Below, one piece after another: positions 31,935 to 43,115 of a stretch of 64,000 nucleotides of DNA (positions are counted from its first letter, which is position 1; each line of letters begins with the position of its first letter). The position numbers and the translations under genes were made by a program. The DNA is from Rhyacophila brunnea (taxonomy: Eukaryota; Arthropoda; Insecta; Trichoptera; Rhyacophilidae), in NCBI GenBank assembly GCA_022495005.1, contig JAGYXB010000825.1, positions 3,658,001 to 3,722,000 of the forward strand, read 5' to 3'. The notes under the pieces are model-generated. The model saw nothing but the letters and a program-made list of their open reading frames with translations. It was not told where the DNA came from and made no database searches.

Positions 31935-33067
31935 TGCCACGTTATTCAAGAACTATTTGTTAAATCAATAATAATACCCACTAATTTTATCAATAGTAAA
32001 ACATAAACTTAATAAAATCTTAATTACTTTTTTTCCAAACCATATGCTCTTCCCGACGGAGTTTCAACCATGCACTGAGTCTAGCCGGTAGCTATTGTGC
32101 AAATTGATACTACGCAGGTTATGTTGTATCTTGTTTGTGGTTTCGCCATGTACTAATATAATATTATTAAAATATACACTGTACACCTACAATATAATAT
32201 GATGAGGTTCTCTCCATGTTAATAATATAACCTCTTTGTTATTTTTAAAGTGATAATCCGCCGCAGGCATCTGTTCTCAAACTTCAATATATATGTTGCC
32301 TAGTTGAGAGCCGCTGTAATAGACAGTAAAGGACGGAACGGTGAAGTACAGGCGCGTACTCAGATATTTACGATCACAAGAGTAATAATAATTTTCGTTT
32401 GGATTCCAGCTAACGGCTAGGCTTAAGTTATCCTAAGATATCTCATATCTGGAATTGTTTCAAGCGTCTCGCTAAGTACGTTTACATGCCGCGATTTTAT
32501 ATCATGAAGTATCTAGACCTAAACGCTGACACAAATTTGGTCTTATCTATAAAACATTCAGTTAATATATTATTATTATTTTGCTTGCAAATTCATTATT
32601 GAATTATAATAGATTGCGTTCTACGACAGAGCTTACAATTATTGTTTTTCAAACTACCGCAATATTTTCATCACTACCCTCTACAAAGTAAGTAAAAATT
32701 TAAATTTCTTCTTCTTCTTCTGTCGTATCCATACGATATATGGGCATAAACCTTAGACTATAGATACATCTAGACGCCACCCATTGCATTGCTAAATGAA
32801 GTTGCGTGCCGTGCGTTTGGTTTGTGGGCGAGCAAACGCATTCGTATTCAAGTGTTCGAGACCATAGACCATTTCGCTAGTGCTCGCCCAAAGTGCTCGC
32901 ACTAGACGCTCAGAATTAAAATATATTTTTTTACGTTATATAGTATTTTTAAGCGGTCAAAATGCAACCATTAGGTAAAAATATTCATAATTTAAATTAT
33001 TTTAAAGAAACACGGTCACTTGATATTAAAATATATAATAATATACAAATATATTATCACGAACATG
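31935..33067. other. Unassigned sequence
   Basis: No gene recognised; a short CTT microsatellite near 32707. Confidence 0.35.
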
Positions 33068-34085
33068 TATCAACTTACCTATGAAACGTAATACTATATT
33101 CTTGCTTATCAGTACGGCTACCACATTTTAATACAATACACAGAACCATCTTTTCTACTTAATTAACTAAAAATATTTACTACTGACTTTATGTTTAACA
33201 CAAAAATAGCTATTTTAGCAACACGGTTATCGACGCATAATTAAGCAATAAGGTAAGATTTGGCGGCTACACCGAGCAAACCATCTCCCAAATCTGTAAA
33301 CCTTTTACCTAACTCTAGCGCGTGTCGCAGAGATTATAAGGGTGCCGAATACTTTCTCACTCGCACTTATGCATCGTTTTTGTTCAGGCCTTGGCATAAA
33401 CTCTTCACAACTACGCTTTGGCCACCGTAATGACCGCGTCATTGCATATCTGGTAAACTGTATGCAAACATCTCTACTAATACATTTTGACCAAAATAAT
33501 GTATACGTATTGCAGATAGCAGAAAAGCTTCGATACCTCAGAGCAATAATATAAAGAGCGTGTGTATTATTCAGTTATATGAAGCCATACTTCTTGCATG
33601 GTATATGCAAGCTAATGGTCCGGCCGCTCTTAAGCAGACTTAAAATACCATTCCCTTTCATTGTACCTGATTTTTTTAGGTATCTTCGTACTGATACCAA
33701 ATAACGATATGTAATGTTAAGTCCACCATCAATAATCCTGTAATCTCAGAGTGGGTATTGTTTGGCTATAATATGAAGCCGTATTTCTTGCATATAACGC
33801 ACAGTAGAACCTCAATTTTATTATTATTAACTTAACTATGAAATTTCTTGTTGCTTCTCAGTACTGCTACCAAATTTAAATACAGTAGAGTTAACCATAT
33901 TTTCTACTAAGTAAATTAACTAAAAAGAATTGCCACTATCTTTATAGTTGTGACGTGTAGAAAAAATATTTAATTCAGCCGTAGAAATTCTATCTTACTC
34001 TAACGCATATTGCGGAGAATATAAGCGTGCAAATTCTTTCTCACTCGCATGAATAGTTCGTTTTTGTTCAGGCTTTGTTCGACAC
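33068..34085 (+). repeat. Diverged tandem duplication
   Basis: Two blocks recur in the same order. The first block (ATCAGTACGGCTACCA, AACCATCTTTTCTACTTA, AATTAACTAAAA) is at 33080-33180 and 33845-33925. The second (CTCTAGCGCGTGTCGCAGAG / CTCTAACGCATATTGCGGAG, then TTCTTTCTCACTCGCA and CGTTTTTGTTCAGGC) is at 33312-33395 and 33996-34075. The copies are clearly degenerate. TATGAAGCCATACTTCTTGC also recurs at 33579 and 33772. Confidence 0.6.
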
Positions 34086-34838
34086 CATATTACACATACT
34101 TCGCGTAGTATAAAAGCGTAAAATGTTTTGTATATATTAATTTTTTTTTCATGCTGAATCCGATCTGAAACGGTCGCTTCGACAAAATAATAAACTACCG
34201 AGACAGTATAATTTTCTAGCCTGAGTTCAAATCGCTGTTGAGCATAATTTTGTATATCTATTTTAATGCTCATTATCTTTTTTCGCTTGAATATCTATTA
34301 TAAATATGTGAAATATAATATTGTTAGTTTGTTCGGTAAAATACTGAAAACTTTCAGTAAAATACTTAAATTCAAGTTCTGTAAATATGGCTTTTGTGGG
34401 GCTTTATTTCAGTTACCTACCACAGCTTAGGTACCTACTTTCAGCAGACACCCTTCCTATATTATACTACTTGTTCATTGTTTTTCTTTTATAATTTTAG
34501 GGAGCAGTTTTTCCATTAACTATTACCATGCGTTCATTGATCTCTTTTAGCTAATTCTCTCACTAAACAGTTATTACATGCTTATATGTTGTTACTTTGA
34601 ATATCAGGATTTCACTTAACTGAAACTTTACCTTAAGACAAGTTTGAATACGCATGGATGTGTTTCAATGTGCTAATTATTTTATTTCATGGTGAGGTAG
34701 ATAATATAACTTAGCCCTATGGAACACAACATGTTGTATGTTCAAAGTACTCATCTAATTAACAGTGAATATGGGCGTAGGTACATACTGAATGTAATCG
34801 TTATTGTTATCATATGTTTTTCTTTAAAATCTTTGGCA
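34086..34838. other. Unassigned sequence
   Basis: Nothing recognisable. Confidence 0.35.
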
Positions 34839-34906
34839 TGTACAAAAATTTTAATAAACCGTTTCTTTTTTTCAACGAATAATTCACAAGATTTTGAGAA
34901 TGTAAT

Positions 34907-34962
34907 TTCCATAATATATTAAACATGCATAACTTGAAAACACCTCTGATATATACCCATTA
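34907..34962 (+). repeat. 56 bp direct repeat, left copy
   Basis: TTCCATAATATATTAAACAT... to CCCATTA; 55 of 56 bases agree with 35825-35880. The pair brackets a LINE fragment and looks like an unusually long target-site duplication. Confidence 0.8.
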
Positions 34963-35824
34963 AAAAAAATAAGAGGATGGGTAGATAACAATACAACGCA
35001 GATGTGTGCTTATGCTGACGACATAGTAATTACAATCAGATCCAAATAGCGAATGATCGACCATAGTGGCACTATGAAAATAAAAGCAGAAAACGCTGGG
35101 CTGCATATAAACCAGTCAAAAACTAAGTATATGGTCAGCACACGCGATCAGGTACCGCTACAGAATATAGACATAGGACAGCATGCATATGAAGGGGTGA
35201 ACAAGTGCACGTATCTCTGATCCAGCCTAAATACCCAAAATAAGACAGCAGAGGAGATAAAAATCCGCCTTATCTCCGGGAATAAATGCTGGCATGCCTG
35301 CAAGCGACTGTTGGGGTCGAAAATTCTAGGCCGAAGAAGTAAACTTCTAATATATAAAACAATTATAAGACTAGTGGTCACTTATGGCTGTGAGACTTGG
35401 TGCTTAAACTCGAAACGAGGAAAACAAATTGGCTGTCTTCGAGCGCAAAATACTCCGCAAAATCTTTGGACTCACGTTGGAAAATGGGAACTACAGAATT
35501 AAAATGAACCACGAGTTGGAATAGCTGATTGAACAGCAAACAATCATAAGATACTGTAAGTCCCAAAGACTACGATGGGTTTGACATGTGGAGAGAATGC
35601 CTGAAGTTAGAGCGTCAAGGATCATGACAAAGTGGCTACCCCAACGGAAGAGACCCAGGGGCCGTCCAAGAAGGAGATGTGTTGATGCCGTAGAAGTGGA
35701 CTGGCTTCATATAGGAAGACCCGGTAACTGGAGAAGTGTGGCGAGAGACCGGAGTGAGTGGAGAGTGGTTATGGAGGAGGCCAAATCCCACCCCGGGATG
35801 TAGCGCCGTGGAAGAAGAAGAATA
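34963..35824 (+). pseudogene. 5'-truncated LINE insertion (RT C-terminal half)
   Basis: Begins within the RT domain: TTQMCAYADDIVITIRSK gives the catalytic Y-A-D-D, then an in-frame TAG. Downstream pieces in shifting frames are SKTKYMVSTRD, IRLISGNKCWHACKRLLGSK, TIIRLVVTYGCETWCLNSKR, ERMPEVRAS and KRPRGRPRRRCVDAVEVDWL, ending DRSEWRVVMEEAKSHPGM and a stop. It finishes in a (GAA)n-type tail before the right direct repeat. The order matches an insect LINE ORF2 from palm to C-terminus. Several stops and frameshifts make it non-functional. Confidence 0.8.
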
Positions 35825-35880
35825 TTCCATAATATATTGAACATGCATAACTTGAAAACACCTCTGATATATACCCATTA
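35825..35880 (+). repeat. 56 bp direct repeat, right copy
   Basis: Partner of 34907-34962, directly after the GAAGAAGAAGAATA tail of the LINE fragment. Confidence 0.8.
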
Positions 35881-36033
35881 GAAAAAATCATATTTGAAAA
35901 AATATACATTGCTCGACGGGTTTGAACGCATATAAACACTGGTATCACGCCAACTGTACATTAACCAATTATGCCACGACCCTCCTATCTAATTGCGAAA
36001 ATTTAAACTAGTAGGCCATTCATGAAATGCTTA
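35881..36033 (-). repeat. S2 tRNA-like repeat, minus-strand copy
   Basis: Reverse complement of 36269-36426 with moderate divergence: GTTCAAACCCGTCGAGC, ATTGGTTAATGTACAGTTGG and GGCCTACTAGTTTAAAT are recognisable on the minus strand. Its T-arm is one base shorter than in the plus-strand copy, so the cloverleaf is damaged. Confidence 0.65.
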
Positions 36034-36034
36034 G

Positions 36035-36180
36035 CATTAAATATGATTTTTTTCTAGTGGATATATCTGAGGTATTTTCAAGTTATGTGTTCAATATATT
36101 ATGGGATGTTACATTCTCAAAATCTTGTGAATTATTCGTTGAAGAAAAGAAATGGTTTATTAAAAATTGTTAGCAAGTTC
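36035..36180 (+). repeat. S2-associated tail block
   Basis: AAATATGATTTTTTTCTAGT then ATATCTGAGGTATTTTCAAG and TTACATTCTCAAAATCTTGT: the reverse complement of 34840-34962 and 35825-35890. It follows the S2 head in the minus-strand copy, suggesting one composite repeat of tRNA-like head plus this tail. Confidence 0.6.
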
Positions 36181-36268
36181 AAGTCGATGTTATAATTCAA
36201 ATATTAAGGTTATTACTATTCCTTGATTTAATACACTAAAACCGATAGTCAATAATACCGCAATTTGA

Positions 36269-36426
36269 TAAGCATTTCATGTATGACCTACTAGTTTAAA
36301 TTGACACAATTATATAGGAGGCTCGTAGCATGATTGGTTAATGCACGGTTGGCACGATACCAGTGGTTATACGGGTTCAAACTCCGTCGAGCATCTATTT
36401 TTTTTTCAAATATGATTTTTTTCTAG
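36269..36426 (+). mobile_element. S2 tRNA-like SINE unit, plus-strand copy
   Basis: Bases 36319-36394 can fold as a tRNA: acceptor AGGCTCG with CGAGCAT (6 of 7 pairs), D-stem GCAT/ATGC around ATTGGTTA, T-arm ACGGG-TTCAAAC-TCCGT. The anticodon arm is poorly paired. A T run and TCAAATATGATTTTTTTC follow. With the minus-strand copy it forms a ~155 bp inverted pair separated by ~235 bp. More likely a SINE than a working tRNA gene. Confidence 0.6.
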
Positions 36427-37002
36427 TGGTCTAGGTAAGGTGTATTATGTATATCAAGCTATGTATGAAAATTTAAATAATTCGTTCTCATTCAATTATA
36501 GTACTATAAAGCTCTCATGTAATCCTAGGCTTTCAGAATGTTTCTAAAAGCGTTAATAGGTGGGTACCTAAGTAATTAAATTTTTACATCCGCTTATTGC
36601 ATTTATTAATGTTCTACATCTCTTTGAAATGGCTCTCAAACGTTTAAGGCTTAACGGCTTAATTTCTTGCGAATTTCAAACAGCATGTGCGTAAATTTTC
36701 CAACGTAGGATATTGTAAAATCTCTCAACCAATATTACTAGTCACGAAATCTCAAAATAAACCAATATTTTTATATCATCATCATCATGATACAAAACAC
36801 GTTCCATAGAAAGCAGTTACATAATATTTGGAACCTCGTTTTGTGCATACAATAGGTATTTGATGATTAGTTTGTAAAAAAAATATAGTTCTCTTGACTC
36901 ATTTCACTTGTACGCGTTTAATCCTCATACCCTTAATAATTTATAGTATGCATCCCGAGTTATGTACATCCGCCATCCAAAATACTACATTACAGCAAAA
37001 TT
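36427..37002. other. Unassigned sequence with an ATC microsatellite
   Basis: A short ATC run near 36776; otherwise nothing recognised. Confidence 0.35.
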
Positions 37003-37545
37003 AATCATCATCAGCCTGAATCTATCCACTGCTGGATGAAGGCCTCTCCAAGTTGATTCCACTTTTCTCAGTCCTGTACGTTGCGTTGCCACGTATTGAC
37101 GCAGGACCATTTCATCGATCCAGCGGCCTCCAAGTCTACCTTGCGAACGTTTTGTATCTCTTGGGTACCACTGGATGACTAGATTTTCTTTGACGATTGT
37201 CCCTTCTTCGACCTATGTGTGCAGCCCATGTCGATTTGAGGCCTTTAGCGAATTCTAATACATCGTATACCCTTGTATGTTTCCTTATCCATTCATTCCT
37301 TTTTTGTCCTTTCGCGTTATGCCCAGCATGCTCCTCTCCGTACCACGTTGTGCTACTCTGATCTCTCTTTTACTTAGGGTTCATGTTTCACACGTATATG
37401 TGATTACGGGATGCACACACTGATTGAACACTGCGCTTTAGGAACAGTGGGAGGTCACTTTTGATGACATTATTCAAGCGGCCAAAAGCACATATATCTT
37501 GATTAATATCAGTTGTTACTAGAGGCACATCGCTCACACTCAATG
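37003..37545 (-). pseudogene. LINE ORF2 C-terminal fragment (FIQQW family), copy 3
   Basis: The longest copy of the family at 6960 and 8435. On the minus strand it reaches the end as EKWNQLGEAFIQQWIDSG. Earlier, with frameshifts and stops, SGTQEIQNVRKVDLEAAGSM and fragments of the post-RT region are seen. It starts near 37545 without catalytic RT motifs. Multiple stops show it is old. Confidence 0.55.
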
Positions 37546-37579
37546 CATTTTATTTCTTTAGAGAAGATATACTAATATC

Positions 37580-37642
37580 TTTCGGTAAGTTGGCTTGTCG
37601 GGAATTCGACTTTCGGGAAATTGGCTGTCGGTATTCGGACCT
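37580..37642 (+). repeat. Degenerate short tandem repeat, TCGGGAAATTGGCT type
   Basis: Four imperfect units of about 15-16 bases: TTTCGGTAAGTTGGC, TCGGGAATTCGACTT, TCGGGAAATTGGCTG, TCGGTATTCGGAC. Confidence 0.6.
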
Positions 37643-38341
37643 CGTGCAATTATACAGCACCATTTTTAATTGATTTCATAACTTTATTGTGTATTACTTT
37701 TCAGAATAATGCCGACACAAATCATTCAATCATAAGAAGCCTCTCAAACTTTATTCCCGGATAAATTTAAATAAATTTCACAGTTAATTCACGTTTGCAT
37801 CGCTATATTTGCATTACGTATTTATTCCGCAGCCTAAAGAAAGCAATTTCATCCTTCCATTTTGCTTTTAGATTCCGAACGAAATTAAATCTGCGTGATT
37901 TTCTGAATACCTTCACCTATAACATCCCGTCTACATTTACATCTACATGCAGATGCACGGCCATTAAAAATTCTTTCAGACCGGTAGAAACAGTAAACGA
38001 AAATCCCTGTGTTGGAACTTTCACAACCAACACGCACGATTCGTCAATGTAAAATAATATAATATTTATTTATTTAGCATCAACAAATTTCTTAGGTTTG
38101 CATAATATTCTAAATCAATAGGTAAACATACTAAAAGCGATTTTCTCAGTTCATTTCCGTTATTGGCAAAACTCGTATTTTCAAAAATAATTATTCTTTA
38201 TTGCTTAAATCTTGGATGTTATAAATTCCTCACAATTCCTACTCGTACATACAAGTAATTGCTAAAGCTAATGAGTTACCTATATTTAATTATTTTAATT
38301 CAATTCTTAAAGAAACATACACAAAAGTGTAATATCGTAGC
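37643..38341. other. Unassigned sequence
   Basis: No convincing gene; an 85-codon open stretch at 37795 has no recognisable motif and is probably chance. Confidence 0.35.
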
Positions 38342-38886
38342 TAGCAATTATAATGCCGAATGAAAACATTCGGTTTTCCGGTATTTCCTAGTGAATACCG
38401 GCATTAATACCGATATTCATGAAATATATGGGAAAAAAAACAAAAGTATCTACCAATAAATATATATGTATAAATCTCTTAAAAAATAATAATATTTTAT
38501 AGCACGTGCCATTGCTAGTCTCCAAGGGCATTGAAGGAAGCGGAAGTAAACCAGACATCGCGTAACCCGACAAAAAATACAGTTGTATTAAACCTTCTAC
38601 AGACCTACAAACTTATCTGAAGAATGGGATGGGGGAGCCACTGTCGAAAACTACCCAATCAAGACTCGTAACTGGACAAAATCTGACATTCAAATGAAAT
38701 TTTTTAAATGGCATTCCACGTTAGTTTGTAGTTCCATTTTTGGCCATTCTACAGATAAGATTGTAGGGCTAATTAATACATTTTGTTTCCAGATTTAATG
38801 CCGAACAAGTATATCGGTATTATCTGATTTTTAAAACCGGTATTTCGTTATGGAAACATATTGGGATACCGGTATTGCAATCTCTA
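38342..38886. mobile_element. hAT-like element, TAGRGATTGCAATACCGG family, copy 2
   Basis: The right end GATACCGGTATTGCAATCTC-TA is well kept; the left end TAGCAATTATAATGCCG is degraded. The outer 8-mers ATCGTAGC and ATTGTACA agree at 5 of 8. CCGGTATT motifs cluster near both ends. The interior shares a ~37 bp segment with the unrelated-TIR element at 26441. Confidence 0.6.
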
Positions 38887-39396
38887 ATTGTACAATTCTT
38901 GGTATTTTTTGAATAAAAATAAATATACTTCTCTCGAAAGATGTTTTAAGCATGTTTGTTTATTTATCCAATCTTCAGAAGGTTTTTATTAGTTAAAATA
39001 AACGAAATATAATTTATTATTACAAGGGACGAGCTGCAGGTGAATGCTTTACCTGTTACCTGAAAACATTACGCCATTCATATTGAAAGGTTTTAAAAGC
39101 GCCTTTTGTACATCTACTCTCTCATTTATCTCAGCCCTAATACCCTAATTAGATTTACATTAATCTAAATTGATAATAATAAAAGGGGGGCTATTATTCA
39201 GTCTTACATGACTCAAAATTCAATCTTGTGATATTTCATAATATTCATATTTACTACAAATAAGTTACCATTTTACCACCCACGTGTATTTCTACAACAG
39301 TTTGTGTAATGTAAATATTTACGTACTGAAGTACAAATATTATATAATTAGCATACTTGTGTAGGTATCATTTTTATTTTCTCTCTCTTCTTTTTT
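38887..39396. other. Unassigned sequence
   Basis: No element or gene recognised. Confidence 0.35.
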
Positions 39397-39632
39397 TCCG
39401 ACCATGTCCGATCCTAATAGGATCATATGGGCCTCCACAGAGTAGAGGTTTGTATGAACAGATTTTTTTTTATGAAAAATGGATGTCAGCCACTTGCTCA
39501 ACCTATTAGGTCCACACCCTGACTCACACACAAATTGAAAAACAATATGTGTACTTGCCAGACCCAGGATTCGAACCTGGGACCCACGGCGTGATAGTCC
39601 AACGCTTAAGCCGCGCGGCCACCGTGGGTGGA
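39397..39632 (-). mobile_element. tRNA-derived SINE S3, most complete copy
   Basis: Reverse orientation. The head (39556-39632) reads on the minus strand GGTGGCCGCGCGGCTTAAGC and ends with a perfect T-arm CCAGG-TTCGAAT-CCTGG, reminiscent of tRNA-Leu/Ser. The anticodon arm is degraded. The body matches 31480 and 51772 (ACTTGCTCAACCTATTAG, TGGGCCTCCACAGAGTAG). Confidence 0.75.
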
Positions 39633-40767
39633 GTGTCTCTCTCTTCTACAATCTCCTTATCTCATGACCCCAGTTTCTCTGATACTCCTACCCATGATAT
39701 TTCCTTTTATAATGAGTTAAGAAAACTGTGCTTTTCTTCTCTTATATAATAATATAGTGTACCTAGCTACCATTTACTTGTTTGAATACTACGCAGAACT
39801 TATCAGCCCTTTCCCATTTGGTTTAAGATATCAACAATTTTGTCAGCTTATCAATCCAAGGAATTTCAAGGATACCTAATTTGAGATATCTCCTGGCCCA
39901 AACCTCTGCGCCATATAAAAGGATTGTGATAATGTAGTCTCACGTATTCTATCCTAATGCGAAATAAATATTTATCAAAATTTTATATTGTTTGAGGCTT
40001 TCGCGGTTGTTTTTTATCATAGTAGATTTTTGGGTTTCCACCGTGTATCCTTCTTTCCTCGACGTTTCAGGCTCGTTGCAGAGGCCATTATCAAGATTGT
40101 ATGATAAAATGAAGACAAATGCGTGTATAAAACATTCGATCGATATATAATATTTCATACTATGTATTAAGAGTGCTGGAGGCGTGTGAGAATGTATTTT
40201 CTGTTTCTTGCAAAATGCGATGGATTGTGATGTATCAAGTGAAATCATAAATTGTATCCACTACAACGAAAAGTATATTACTATCGCATGTTTCTTGACA
40301 AGAACATTTTCATAATCTATACGATCTAAAAAAGTTCACACATTTTTTTTTCCATAATAAGTATTAGGGTATCAAAAATCATCGAAGATCTCAAAAAAAA
40401 AATAACTAATCTCGCATTTTCTAAAATCAAACATTCCGGAATTCTCGAATAATTTTTAAACCTCGAAATCACAACACCTAACTACATATTTCGCCCTCTT
40501 AACTCCACAGATATCGGCCAATTCCACTATTACTGTTTTTGATATTTTTCTTCGTTTTGTTGCTGTAGGTACTTTCAATGATTCTTTCATAAAATACCAA
40601 ATCCAACTCAAATTTATTAGTACGCTAGAATTAAACCGGTGGTTGATTACAAAGCCAAATTTTATTCGCCAGTCACCATTTATATTATACGATCAAATTT
40701 TAAAATATTTTTTAATTATATTTAAGAACGTTGTATTTCGCTATTCGCTTTTTAAAATATTACAGTC
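39633..40767. other. Unassigned sequence
   Basis: A patch at 40010-40110 containing GAAACGTCGAGG on the minus strand resembles a phrase common in some invertebrate retroelements, but nothing else supports it. Confidence 0.3.
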
Positions 40768-40771
40768 TTAA

Positions 40772-41263
40772 GTGGGAGAGGCATGCCAGCAGAGAACCTG
40801 GCGGAAAAATTCGAAGCTTGCAATATAAATAAAAAGGATTTCAAATTATTGCGAAGCTTGCGATATAAATAAAAAGGATTTAAAGTTATACATTTATATT
40901 TTTATAAAAATCGATGTTTTTTTTAAATAAATATAAAAAAAATAATTAAACGATGAATTAGTCAAAAATCTAAACAACGAAAAATTGAAAACTTAATAAA
41001 CTAAATTTTTATAATAAATATGATTATAAAATATGATGTAATAATAAGACGTGACAACGAATTAACATTTTATTACATTTTTTTCCAATTATTGTTTTTT
41101 CTTTAGAAGTTTGTTTATCTTTAAATTTAAAAAAATCTATTTAATGTTTTCAGATATATATTTATGATTTAATTCAGTTGACATTGTAAATTATCAAAAA
41201 AAAATCTCAAATTGCAAGCTTCGTATTTTTCCGCTAGGTTCTCTGCTGGCATGCCTCTCCCCC
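40772..41263. mobile_element. TTAA-flanked MITE with ~52 bp TIRs
   Basis: TTAA at 40768-40771 and 41264-41267. Left end GTGGGAGAGGCATGCCAGCA; right end (reverse complement) GGGGGAGAGGCATGCCAGCA. Similarity continues to GAAGCTTGCAAT with three or so mismatches. Inside the left arm a ~40 bp unit (CGAAGCTTGC then ATATAAATAAAAAGGATTT) is tandemly duplicated. Different sequence from the 3460 MITE but the same TTAA target and G-rich ends. Confidence 0.85.
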
Positions 41264-41474
41264 TTAATAAAGTAGGTACATTAATTATTAATTTACTTTT
41301 TTGAGATTATCTCAAATAGGCGTCATATGGAGAGGTAACCGACTTAAAACTAAGTCTAGAAATAATTATTACCAGAATAGGTAAGAATCAAAAGAGCTTC
41401 TCTCCTTTTTTGAAATACAGTCACTCTATGTAATATTCAAATTACACCAAATTAATAACTTTAATAATTTAATA

Positions 41475-41850
41475 TTCATTTAATTTAATAAAATGAAAAT
41501 TTTTATCGTACTTATTCCACTTTTATTAATTAATATCTGGACCGGTTTCGTTCACCTCAGAGAGATATTTTCAACCAAATAGTATTCAACAAAACAGGCA
41601 TTTATATCAACAAATCCAAAAAGTGACAAAAACAATCAACCAATACATTGAAATATCCTATCAAATAATATTATATGAATAACAATGAGTAATTAAAATG
41701 AATAAAATTGCATATCAATATTTCATAATACCTCATTCAAAGTTGAAAATGTCTCTCTGAGGCGGACGAAGCCGGTCCAGATATTAATTAATAAGAGTGG
41801 AATGCGTAAGATAAAAAAAATCGTTTTATTAAATTAAATTAATAATACAA
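41475..41850. mobile_element. Foldback element (GACCGGTTTCGT family)
   Basis: Left arm contains ATTTAATTTAATAAAA, TTATTCCACTTTTATTAATT, ATATCTGGACCGGTTTCGTT and CACCTCAGAGAGA. The right arm is its reverse complement (TCTCTCTGAGGCGGACGAAG, CCGGTCCAGATATTAATT). Arms of ~105-115 bp enclose ~150 bp. A single arm recurs at 61426-61500. No clear TSD. Confidence 0.75.
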
Positions 41851-42639
41851 TGCATTTCCACCATGAATTATTAACCGTTAACATAATAAAAGAAAGTAAA
41901 AGGAATTTAATATATTAATTTAAATAATGGTTCTATTTTTAAATTTACACTATATATTTTATTGAAATAATATAAGTAATAGGTACAACTTAATGTATAT
42001 ATCTAAAAACTGTGTCTTTATTTTTATGTGCATATCTTAATTTGTACGCGATGGAGAGAAACCCATTTTCTTTTGACCTACTCATTTAAAGATTTCTCGA
42101 AATTAATTCGTCAATTCATTTTTACAATATGCAACATCAATCTTAGTAAAATGTCTAAAATGGCAAGCTTATGCGTTATAACTTTCTTCATTCGTTACAT
42201 CAGCTGGTAGGTACATAGGTTATAAAATACACTGAAACATAAATACACATAACCATACACATGTATACATAAGCAGTTGGCCCTATCGGTTCTTCGTGAG
42301 TTATTGAATTGCAAATATATGGCCGTAGTATTGAGATCAAATTTATGTCTAAATAAAACATTTCAAAATACGTAAAAAAAAAACTAACGGATTAAAAATG
42401 AAAGACAGAAGAAAAGTTGTAGGTATTGATATAAAATGTTGGTAGGTGCTTGTAAATATCAAAAGTACTACCTACCTACCTATCAATATTAAATTCATAT
42501 ATTTTTTTAATTTACTTACTACTCGTTATTTGTTATTAAAGGGCAGAGATGATAGCTCACGTTGAATAACTGTGCTACGGCGAAATATAGTCTGTACATT
42601 TTACATGTAACTAGATTATAATGATAATGACAATAAAAT
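41851..42639. other. Unassigned AT-rich sequence
   Basis: No gene. CATTTTACATGTAACTAGA near 42597 echoes TTACATGTAAC at 25018 and 27092. Confidence 0.35.
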
Positions 42640-43115
42640 GAATTTCCCGACTCGTTTTCTTCTGGGTATGCTATCAATGCAATCCCTGTCTATCCGAAGA
42701 GTGATTGTTCTTTTAAAGCATTTCTTTTTACTTCTTCGTGGGTTCATTTACAATCCGTATATACTGGCAAATATTAATTTTCATGTTCCCACCAATATCA
42801 CTCGTAACTCCACGGTCTTCAAGATACCTCGTCGCAGGACAGATGTTATGTGTCATGATGCTGTGTATCGTGCAATTAGCTTATTTGATGGCACCATAAA
42901 GTTTGATTTGTTTTTTATTAACTATATAATGTTTGTGGACGTATTAAATAGGCTAAATTTATAATTGTATAAATTATCATATTTCATTAATATTTACACA
43001 TGCTGTCTTTTTATTGTTATTTGTAATTAAGATATTTGTATTTATTAAGTATTATGGCGCATTGGCCAATAACTGTAATGCCGTAATACTCTTTTTATAA
43101 ATAAATAAATAATAT
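42640..43115 (+). pseudogene. Jockey-like LINE, C-terminal fragment and 3' end
   Basis: The frame at 42638-42964 begins FPTRFLLGMLSMQSLSIRR and continues LLRGFIYNPYILANINFHVP, then KIPRRRTDVMCHDAVYRAIS: the post-RT domain of the same LINE group as 63138 and 498. After the stop, ~150 bases of 3' UTR end in an (AAAT)n-type tail near 43100. Missing RT and endonuclease show 5' truncation. The end of the frame (IKFDLFFINYIMF) is conserved enough to suggest moderate age. Confidence 0.7.

Noticed and set aside
36319..36394. A possible tRNA gene with acceptor, D- and T-arms
   Set aside because: Poor anticodon stem and a second damaged copy in the same repeat context; a SINE unit is more likely.
37795..38052. 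An 85-codon frame as a small gene
   Set aside because: No motif and no recognisable splice or start context; within chance expectation for AT-rich DNA.
39556..39632. A possible tRNA gene (minus strand) with a perfect T-arm
   Set aside because: The anticodon arm does not pair, and the sequence continues into a repeated body found at two other places, so it is a SINE head.
39949..40248. Penelope-like or other retroelement from the phrase GAAACGTCGAGG
   Set aside because: Only one short phrase is familiar; no catalytic domain or structural end supports it.
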